A stretch of DNA of 14,425 nucleotides, taken from positions 1 to 14,425 of the forward strand of contig CAYMOV010000063.1 of NCBI GenBank assembly GCA_964392085.1, read 5' to 3'. The translations under genes were made by a program, and so were the position numbers. Position 1 is the stretch's first letter. The number at the start of each line of letters is the position of its first letter. Below are positions 6,102-11,404 of the stretch, one piece after another. Below the pieces are notes generated by a model. That model ran no database searches and was not told the DNA's origin. It worked only from the letters and a program-made list of their open reading frames with translations. This stretch comes from CAYMOV01 sp964392085 (lineage in GTDB: Bacteria > Oederibacteriota > Muellerivitia > Muellerivitales > Muellerivitaceae).

Positions 6102-7274
6102 TTAGAAGTTATGGGCGGGATGGGTGCCGATGGTGTGGTTGAACTGGAACAGGATGCGGCGGTCCGGGGTGGTGTCCCCGTTCGCCCGGACATCCCCATA
6201 GCTCGCGTCCAGGCGGAGAACGGTGAACTCCCCGGGGGCCCAGGCCAATTCCAGCGTGTGGCGCCGCTCGTCCCCGGCCGTCGCCGCGTATAAGGCGTTC
6301 CCGCCGGAATCCAAAGTGCCGGTGGCCGAGTAGGCGTCCCCGGGGATCCGGAAAGTCCGTTCGGTCCGGGCGCCGACCCACCAGGCGAAGCCCAACCGGT
6401 ACTGGAGGGAGGAATACCAGCCCCCCTGCTGTTTAACGGTTCCCGTGAGCTTCTGGAGCCACTCATTCTGGAAGATCCAGTTGTGTCCCGCCACGTTCTG
6501 CGGCGGGGAGTCCTTCACCGTGAGGTCGAAGCCCGTCACCCGTTGGGTCTCCCCGACGTTGGTGTGGCCCGAGAGGGCCGAGGCGCCGAGTTCCAAGGTG
6601 GCGTCGCCGCCGAGGTCGAAGAAGTTTTTGGCGTGGGCCACGTAGGCGAAATCGTCCCGGCGGGCGCCGGAGATGTCCAACGCCTGGCTGTCGGCCGAAT
6701 TCTTCCCCGTGAAACCTCCCCCGGTCAGTTCCAGGAACCAAGGCAAAGGCGTCATCCAGGAGGCCTCGGCGCCCTGGCCGTTGAACCCCTCGCCGCCGAT
6801 CGTGTTTTCGTAGGCCAAGGCCGGAAGGATGAACGGGAACATGTGGAGGTGGATGTTGCCTAGTTTGCCGAAATTCGACTTGAACTTGCCGACCTTCACC
6901 TGGACCTCGGGCAGGCTCGTGGTGGTCGCGAAGACCTCCTCGGGCGATACCCCGTCGTTGGCGAAGGTCAGGTTGGCGTTCAGCTTGAAGTTCGAGTCCA
7001 CCACCGACTGGACGCTGAGCTCTGCCTCCTGGAGCTGGAGCGAGTCATGGGGACCGGAACCCTTGGTGAAAAATCCCGGGCTCAAGGAATCCGGGCTGTA
7101 GGAAGTCTTCGCCCGATCCGGTGAGGCCTCGCCCAGGAAAAGGGCGTTCAGGCTGATCAGTGGATTCATCAGGTTGGACTGGAGGGACGGCGGGGCGTCC
7201 GCCCGAAGGGCGGGGGCGCAGAGGGCCGAAACAACGGCCCCGAGGAACAACAGGAAATGGAAACGTAAACGCAT
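6102..7274 (-). CDS. Outer-membrane beta-barrel, probable zinc-uptake porin
   Basis: This 390-residue protein has a signal peptide (1 to about 24, cleavage after LRA) and alternating polar/hydrophobic strands throughout; it ends in Phe (HNF), the signal of outer-membrane barrels. No TonB box or plug domain is seen, so it is not a ZnuD-type receptor but more like a passive or substrate-selective porin. A segment KFKSNFGKLGNIHLHMFPF (about 130-148) has two His (142 and 144) near the end of a strand and may bind metal; the following YENTIGGEGFNGQGAE is Gly-rich like a barrel loop. AGGAGGC precedes ATG 7274. It lies 23 bases before znuA and 43 bases after the small His/Cys protein, so it belongs to the zinc operon. 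Zinc as substrate is inferred from context only. Confidence 0.75.
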   Translation of the reverse strand: MRLRFHFLLFLGAVVSALCAPALRADAPPSLQSNLMNPLISLNALFLGEASPDRAKTSYSPDSLSPGFFTKGSGPHDSLQLQEAELSVQSVVDSNFKLNANLTFANDGVSPEEVFATTTSLPEVQVKVGKFKSNFGKLGNIHLHMFPFILPALAYENTIGGEGFNGQGAEASWMTPLPWFLELTGGGFTGKNSADSQALDISGARRDDFAYVAHAKNFFDLGGDATLELGASALSGHTNVGETQRVTGFDLTVKDSPPQNVAGHNWIFQNEWLQKLTGTVKQQGGWYSSLQYRLGFAWWVGARTERTFRIPGDAYSATGTLDSGGNALYAATAGDERRHTLELAWAPGEFTVLRLDASYGDVRANGDTTPDRRILFQFNHTIGTHPAHNF

Positions 7275-7317
7275 GGATGCCTCCTGGTATTTGGGAAATG
7301 AACGGCGTTTTCCGAAA

Positions 7318-7599
7318 TCAGGAAGCTTGGGGAGGGGACCTGCCGGAGGGGAAAAGGAGGGTGACCTGCTGGATCTTGACGATGGGCGCCGGGATGGACG
7401 CCGCAAAATATCCTTGCGGGCCCAGGTGCGCCGGCGGGGCGACATGGGCCGAGTCCACCCCCGTGGCGACGAACTGGCAATAGGCGCAGTCCTGCTTCTC
7501 GCTCTCGGCGTGATGGTGCCACCCCTCGCCGACCGTCAGCGCGAGGAGCGCCAAGGCCAGGAAGGCGGCAAAGGACGAGCGGAACCAACGGGGGAGCAT
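7318..7599 (-). CDS. Small exported His/Cys protein (DUF2946-like), first gene of the znu operon
   Basis: This 93-residue protein has an N-terminal hydrophobic segment (about 8-24) that is a signal peptide or anchor. Next comes a likely metal-binding patch: HHH at 28-30 followed by DCAYC at 37-41, giving a CxxC. The rest is Pro-rich with single His at 52 and 58. The layout resembles DUF2946-type proteins, which are often near metal transporters; the match is by pattern only. It precedes the barrel gene by 43 bases. No Shine-Dalgarno sequence is visible before ATG 7599, so it may be poorly translated, or leaderless if transcription starts close to the ATG. It could pass zinc to the barrel or ZnuA, or sense it. 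Function unknown. Confidence 0.65.
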   Translation of the reverse strand: MLPRWFRSSFAAFLALALLALTVGEGWHHHAESEKQDCAYCQFVATGVDSAHVAPPAHLGPQGYFAASIPAPIVKIQQVTLLFPSGRSPPQAS

Positions 7600-7625
7600 G
7601 TCGGAAAGGTTAAGGGGAAGGGGTC

Positions 7626-7654
7626 CAAAAAGTCAATGCCCGGCGCACCGGGCA
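7626..7654 (-). terminator. Terminator-like hairpin between zur and the znu operon
   Basis: A perfect 7-base stem (TGCCCGG 7637-7643 with CCGGGCA 7648-7654, four-base loop) is followed on the minus strand by TTGACTTTTT. It may end the zur transcript, or, if transcription begins at the palindrome just upstream, act as an attenuator in the znu leader. The T-run is interrupted, so strength is uncertain. TTGACT could instead be read as a -35 box. Confidence 0.4.
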
Positions 7655-7661
7655 GTCCCTA

Positions 7662-7679
7662 AATAGGAATATTCCTATT
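7662..7679. promoter_or_regulatory. Candidate Zur operator: 18-base perfect palindrome
   Basis: AATAGGAATATTCCTATT is a perfect palindrome lying between the zur stop and the first gene of the znu operon, about 63 bases before its ATG. On the minus strand TGTAAT (7682-7677), a fair -10 box, overlaps its edge, so a bound repressor would block transcription start. Size and AT-rich core fit Fur-family sites in general, though I know no Zur consensus that matches it exactly. Confidence 0.6.
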
Positions 7680-7699
7680 ACAAAAGGGACCGGCGGACC

Positions 7700-8134
7700 T
7701 TATCCTTTGGGGGTCCGGCCGGACCTTTCCCGGCAGGCGCCGCAAAACCCGTGGAACTCCAGGACATGGTCCTCGACCTGGAAACCCGGATCCTCCCGGG
7801 GCGCCTTGAATTTCGGTTCCGAGATGCCGTTCAGGCAGAAACTCCGCCCGCAGGAAAGGCAGACCGCGTGATGGTGGTGCCGCCGATCGGCCTGGAACTC
7901 GAATCGGGACGCCGATCGGTTCTGGAGGTGCGTCTGGGCCACCACCCCGTTTTGGACGAGCAGGAGCAGGTTGCGGTAGACGGTGTCCAGGCTCATCCGG
8001 GGCATCGCCCGACGGACCCTCGCCAGTACCTCCCGGGCGGTCATGGGTTTGGCCGACCGTTGGAGGGCCTGGAGGATGGCGCGGCGTTGGGACGTGCGTT
8101 TGGGCCCGGGATTCGGTACGGCGGTCTTTTTCAT
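7700..8134 (-). CDS. zur: Fur-family metal-responsive repressor, probably Zur
   Basis: This 144-residue regulator has a winged-helix N-terminus (RRAILQALQRSAKPMTAREV, recognition helix MSLDTVYRNLLLLVQNGVV at about 47-65) and a C-terminal metal domain with RRHHHHAVC (84-92). Two CxxC pairs, Cys92/Cys95 and Cys131/Cys134, form the structural zinc site of the family. The sequence HHHHAVCLSCGRS is close to the usual HHHH-x-x-C-x-x-C-G. Fur, Zur and PerR cannot be separated with certainty by sequence; Zur is preferred because the neighbours on both sides are zinc transporters. The gene is divergent from the ZIP permease (63-base gap) and upstream of the znu operon on the same strand. The N-terminus before the winged helix is basic and lacks a clear ribosome site. 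Confidence 0.85.
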   Translation of the reverse strand: MKKTAVPNPGPKRTSQRRAILQALQRSAKPMTAREVLARVRRAMPRMSLDTVYRNLLLLVQNGVVAQTHLQNRSASRFEFQADRRHHHHAVCLSCGRSFCLNGISEPKFKAPREDPGFQVEDHVLEFHGFCGACRERSGRTPKG

Positions 8135-8179
8135 GCCTTGGGGGCCCCTTTCGGTTTTCAGGCCCCTTGATGCTAAACC

Positions 8180-8196
8180 GACCCCCTCGGGGGGTC
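8180..8196 (+). promoter_or_regulatory. Hairpin covering the ribosome site of the ZIP gene
   Basis: GACCCCC (8180-8186) pairs with GGGGGTC (8190-8196) around a three-base loop. The GGGGGG run is the only Shine-Dalgarno-like sequence before ATG 8198, so the stem would hide it. A wider pair, CGGTTT (8152-8157) with AAACCG (8175-8180), sits just before. Folding in the cell is unproven. Confidence 0.35.
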
Positions 8197-8197
8197 A

Positions 8198-8992
8198 ATG
8201 AAAGCGGGTTCCGTGTTCCACCTTTTCCAAGACCCGGCGTTCCTGCTGACCCTTGCCAGCGTGGCGGCCGTCAGCCTGCTCTCGCTGGTCGGGTTGGCCC
8301 TGATCCCCCTGGGGCACCGGCGGCTCCATTCGATCGTCTTCATCCTGGTGAGCCTGGCCGTCGGGGCCCTCTTCGGCGACGCCTTCCTGCACCTGCTCCC
8401 GGAGGCCTTCGCGGCCCAAGGGGCCGGGTTGAAGGTTCCCCTCTTGGTGCTGTTGGGGCTCTACCTTTTCTTCGTGCTGGAGCACATCCTGCATTGGCAC
8501 CACCACCACGTGGAGGACCACGAAAACGGGGGCCATGGGGCGATTGAGCCCTACGGCTACATGAACCTCATCGCCGACATCCTGCACAACTTCATCGACG
8601 GCCTGCTGGTGGGGGCCTCCTACCAGGTCAGCCGGCAGATCGGGCTGGCCACGACGGCGGCGGTCCTGTTGCATGAGCTCCCCCACGAGGCCGGGAATTT
8701 CGGGATCCTGATCCACGCGGGCTTTTCTCGGAATCGGGCGTTGTTTCTGAACTTCCTGACCGCCTTGAGCGCCATCGCGGGGGGCGTGGCGGCTTGGGTG
8801 CTGGCGGGGGGCTTCGGGGGCGGCTTCGTCCAGGACCTCGTCCCCTTCACCGCGGGGGGGTTCCTCTACATCGCCGGATCGGACCTGGTGCCCCAGCTCC
8901 AGAAGGAGTCCCGGCCCGGCCGCGCCCTCCTCCAACTGGCGGCCATCCTCGCCGGGACGGCGCTGATGCTTCTCCTGAAGCTCTGGGAATAA
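8198..8992 (+). CDS. ZIP-family metal permease (probable zinc importer)
   Basis: This inner-membrane transporter (264 aa, eight predicted helices) belongs to the ZIP family. The binuclear metal site is complete: HNFIDGLLVGAS (130-141, helix 4) and HELPHEAGNFGIL (159-171, helix 5). A cytoplasmic loop between helices 3 and 4 is rich in His and acidic residues (99-113, HWHHHH then VEDHENGGH), as in other ZIP proteins. The first helices lie at about 13-37, 46-70 and 80-97. It starts 63 bases from the divergent zur gene, so control by that regulator is likely, though no palindrome like the one at 7662 is found here. Zinc is the likely substrate from context; ZIP proteins may also carry iron or manganese. 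The stop overlaps the terminator of the next gene. Confidence 0.93.
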   Translation: MKAGSVFHLFQDPAFLLTLASVAAVSLLSLVGLALIPLGHRRLHSIVFILVSLAVGALFGDAFLHLLPEAFAAQGAGLKVPLLVLLGLYLFFVLEHILHWHHHHVEDHENGGHGAIEPYGYMNLIADILHNFIDGLLVGASYQVSRQIGLATTAAVLLHELPHEAGNFGILIHAGFSRNRALFLNFLTALSAIAGGVAAWVLAGGFGGGFVQDLVPFTAGGFLYIAGSDLVPQLQKESRPGRALLQLAAILAGTALMLLLKLWE

Positions 8993-9024
8993 AAAAAGCC
9001 GCCCGGCTTGGGAGCCGGGCGGCT
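8991..9024 (-). terminator. Rho-independent terminator of the small Lys/His-rich gene
   Basis: The stem AGCCGCCCGGCT (8997-9008) pairs perfectly with AGCCGGGCGGCT (9013-9024) around a four-base loop. On the minus strand it is followed by seven T (8997-8991), a textbook terminator for the gene ending at 9039. On the plus strand there is no T-run, so it would end the ZIP transcript only weakly. Confidence 0.9.
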
Positions 9025-9038
9025 GGAAGGCCTGGAAC

Positions 9039-9248
9039 TTACTTGGCGACCGGGGTCTCGACCGGGGCCGAGGTCTCGGTGGTCGTCTTCACGACCTTCT
9101 TGTGCACGACCTTCTTATGCATGACCTTGTGATGGGCCGCCTTCTTCACCGGGGTGGGAGCGGCGGCGGCGGTGGCCGCATCGTCGGCATACGCCACGGA
9201 AGCGCCCAGCATCAAGGCTACGGCCAAAACCGACAAGAACTTCTTCAT
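9039..9248 (-). CDS. Small exported Lys/His-rich protein
   Basis: The 69-residue product has a clear signal peptide (MKKFLSVLAVALMLGASVAYA, cleavage after residue 21). The mature part is about 48 residues: an Ala-rich start, a basic block KKAAHHKVMHKKVVHKKVVK (35-54) with four His and eight Lys, then a Thr/Glu/Pro tail. GGAGGA precedes the ATG and a strong terminator follows, so it is a well-formed single gene. No family was recognised. It resembles acid-shock or metal-binding periplasmic peptides in composition only. The setting among zinc genes and the His pairs suggest metal or polyanion binding, but this is inference. Confidence 0.75.
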   Translation of the reverse strand: MKKFLSVLAVALMLGASVAYADDAATAAAAPTPVKKAAHHKVMHKKVVHKKVVKTTTETSAPVETPVAK

Positions 9249-9319
9249 GGTAAGTCCTCCAAAGTTTTGAATAACGGCTGTGGGTCTTAGGACGAACAGG
9301 AAGGGCCGTAGGTTGCAGG

Positions 9320-9329
9320 CCTAAATAGG
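9320..9329. promoter_or_regulatory. CCTAAATAGG motif shared with the znu control region
   Basis: This 10-mer lies about 72 bases before the start of the Lys/His-rich gene, and the same 10-mer occurs at 7658-7667, running into the candidate Zur palindrome. Here it sits inside GGCCTA-AA-TAGGCC. It may be chance or a shared half-site. Confidence 0.2.
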
Positions 9330-9351
9330 CCCGATTTGGGCCCAGGCCGGT

Positions 9352-10479
9352 TTAAATCCCGACGGGATCCTGGGGGGGCCGGTCCAAGGCGAAAGCCCCC
9401 AATGGAACGTCCGATTCCTCGCCGCGCAAATACTGGTCGATCAGGAGGCCCGTGGCGGGGGCCAGGAGCAGCCCGTGGGTGTAATGGCCGCAGGCCAGGA
9501 CCAACCCCTCCACCCCCGGGACCGGCCCCAGGAAGGGACGGCCATCGGGCGTACCGGGCCGGAGGCCCGCCCAGCGGGACTCCAGTTGCGCCAACCGCAA
9601 GTTCGGCACGGCGCGGTAAGCCCCTTCCTCCAGGTCCTCGGTCCCCTGGAGCGTGGTGTTCTTGTTGAAGCCCACGTCCTCCAGGGTCGAGCCGACATAG
9701 ATGCGGCCGTCCTGGCGGGGCACCAGGTAGGCCTGCTGGGTGAACAAAACGCGGTTCACCAGGTTCGGCTGGCCGTGGAACATCACGACCTGGCCGCGGA
9801 TCGGCTTGACCGGCAGGTGGATCCCCACCCGCTCGGCCAGTTGGCCCGACCAAGCCCCACCGGCCAGCACCACGGCGTCCCCCCGGATCTCCTCGCGCGC
9901 GGTCCGGACACCGCGCACTTTCCCCCCCTCGGTCACCAGGGCGGAAACAGGCGTCTGGTCCCGGAGTTCCACGCCTCGATTGCGGAGGATCTCCAGCAGG
10001 GCGTGGATCAACCGGGGCGGGCGCACCTGGGCCGTATCGGGCATCTGGATGGCCGCGGCGGCCTCCGGGGAAAGCTCCGGCTCCAAGGCCCGGGCCTCGG
10101 TGCCGGACAGCCAGAGCGCCCGGACGCCCGCGCTCTGCAGGTCCGAGTGGGTTTTTTTCAGGGCCTCGGCGTCCCCATCGCCGTAGGCCACTTCCAGGGA
10201 ACCCCCGGAGCGGAACTCACAATCCATCCCGGACTCCTGCTCCAAGAGCCGGACCCAAGGTTCGTACATCCGGAAGGAGAAAAGGGATAGGTCGAGGAAG
10301 GGGCCGCCGGCGAGCGCGGCGGACTTGAGGGAGAGGTAACCGGCCCCGGCCCAGGAGGCCTCCCGGCCGAAATCGCCCTTCTCCAGGACGATGGGCTTGA
10401 GGCCCCGGCGGGAGAGGGCCTCGGCGACCGATAGCCCGATGATGCCCCCGCCGATGATGAGGATGACGCGCTGACCCAA
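9352..10479 (-). CDS. thiO: Glycine oxidase ThiO (FAD-dependent)
   Basis: ThiO oxidises glycine to iminoglycine for the thiazole ring of thiamine, using FAD and O2. The 375-residue protein starts with a dinucleotide-binding loop (GGGIIGLSVAEALSRRG, about 10-26), then EASWAGAGYL (40-49), a shape typical of the D-amino-acid-oxidase family. The C-terminal half has RGQVVMF, YLVPRQDGRIYVGSTLEDVGFNKNTT and RWAGLRPGTPDGRPFLGP, then the FAD-closing CGHYTHGLLLAPATG; these match ThiO closely. The start is TTG at 10479 with AAAAGG upstream; no ATG or GTG in frame fits. It lies 111 bases after the hydrogenase-like genes and might be read from them. No other thi gene is in the window and no TPP riboswitch is visible. 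Confidence 0.9.
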   Translation of the reverse strand: MGQRVILIIGGGIIGLSVAEALSRRGLKPIVLEKGDFGREASWAGAGYLSLKSAALAGGPFLDLSLFSFRMYEPWVRLLEQESGMDCEFRSGGSLEVAYGDGDAEALKKTHSDLQSAGVRALWLSGTEARALEPELSPEAAAAIQMPDTAQVRPPRLIHALLEILRNRGVELRDQTPVSALVTEGGKVRGVRTAREEIRGDAVVLAGGAWSGQLAERVGIHLPVKPIRGQVVMFHGQPNLVNRVLFTQQAYLVPRQDGRIYVGSTLEDVGFNKNTTLQGTEDLEEGAYRAVPNLRLAQLESRWAGLRPGTPDGRPFLGPVPGVEGLVLACGHYTHGLLLAPATGLLIDQYLRGEESDVPLGAFALDRPPQDPVGI

Positions 10480-10497
10480 GGGGAAGACCTTTTGACG

Positions 10498-10513
10498 CGG
10501 TCCGTCAGGACCG
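10498..10513. other. Short hairpin just upstream of thiO
   Basis: CGGTCC (10498-10503) and GGACCG (10508-10513) form a perfect six-base stem with a four-base loop, a few bases before the thiO ribosome site. A second stem at 10571-10592 (GAAGGACCG with CGGTTCCTTC, one bulge) overlaps the stop codon of the upstream gene. Neither has a T-run. Confidence 0.3.
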
Positions 10514-10590
10514 GTGACCGAATTCCATTATGACCCCCCCGTCCCGACGCTGTCCATGCCCTCCGCGGATGAAGGACCGCTTCGGTTCCT

Positions 10591-11388
10591 TCAGGACTTC
10601 GGGGTAGGCCGGGTGTCGCGCGATTCCTCCAAACGGCCCAATAACCGAAGGAGACCGTCCAGGATGGTCAGGGGATGGGGCGGGCATCCGGGGATGTAGA
10701 GGTCCACCGGGACCACGGAAGCCGCGCCCCCCAGCGTTTGGGCGTTGCCTAAAAAGGGACCGCCCGAGATGGCGCAGGCCCCCACCGCGATGACCAGTTT
10801 GGGGGGCGCGACCGCGGCGTAGGCCTTCTCCAAGGCGACCTTCATGTTCTCGGTGACGCAACCGGTCACCAGGAGCCCGTCGGCGTGCCGGGGGGACGCC
10901 ACCATCTGGATGCCGAACCGCCCCAGGTCCCAACCGGGCGTCCCCAGGACGTTCACATCCGCCTCGCAGGCGTTGCAACCCCCGGCGCTGACCTGCCGGA
11001 GCTTGAGGGACCGCCCGAATAAATTGAGGAGTTTCGCGTCCAGCGCCCCGGCCAACCGCAAAGCCTGGTCAGGGGCCAAGTGAAAATCCTCACGCCTCGA
11101 GGCGGCCATGCGGTAGTCCGCGGTGAAGGAAATGGAACCCTCGGGGCAGGCTTGGACGCAATCCACGCAGAAAAGACACCGGCCCAGGTCCAGTTGGGGT
11201 TTCGATCCGTCGAACCGGATCGCCTCCGTCGGACAGGCCTCCTCGCAGGCCCGGCACCCCTCGGGACAGGGGGCTGCGGCCAGTTCGGGCATTCCGACGA
11301 ACCGGTCCGGCAGGGGAGGCGGGGGCCCTTGGGGATAGGCCATGGTCCGATAACCTTGGTGGAACCGTTCTTTGAGGATCTTAAACAT
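10591..11388 (-). CDS. Fused 2[4Fe-4S] ferredoxin (HyfH-like) and NuoB/HyfI-like small subunit
   Basis: This electron-transfer subunit (265 aa) belongs to a hydrogenase-4/complex I-like complex. Residues 1-100 form a ferredoxin part with two 4Fe-4S motifs: Cys41, 45, 48, 52 (spacing 3-2-3, one residue longer at the start than usual) and Cys71, 74, 77, 81. Residues 125-250 are a NuoB/HycG-type domain with cluster ligands Cys138, Cys141 (GGCNACE), Cys205 (VGACAISGG) and Cys235 (PGCPPHP). All would lie on the cytoplasmic arm. In E. coli hydrogenase-4 these are two proteins, HyfH and HyfI, so this is a fusion. It follows the large subunit by 16 bases; GGGGGAGG lies upstream of the ATG. The order ferredoxin-then-NuoB is in one continuous frame with no sign of a frameshift. 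Confidence 0.9.
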   Translation of the reverse strand: MFKILKERFHQGYRTMAYPQGPPPPLPDRFVGMPELAAAPCPEGCRACEEACPTEAIRFDGSKPQLDLGRCLFCVDCVQACPEGSISFTADYRMAASRREDFHLAPDQALRLAGALDAKLLNLFGRSLKLRQVSAGGCNACEADVNVLGTPGWDLGRFGIQMVASPRHADGLLVTGCVTENMKVALEKAYAAVAPPKLVIAVGACAISGGPFLGNAQTLGGAASVVPVDLYIPGCPPHPLTILDGLLRLLGRLEESRDTRPTPKS

Positions 11389-11404
11389 GTGTTGAAACCT
11401 CCCC

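Noticed and set aside
10480..10590. Possible TPP riboswitch before thiO.
   Set aside because: No CTGAGA or ACCTGATCTGG-like conserved segments; the gap holds only two short hairpins.
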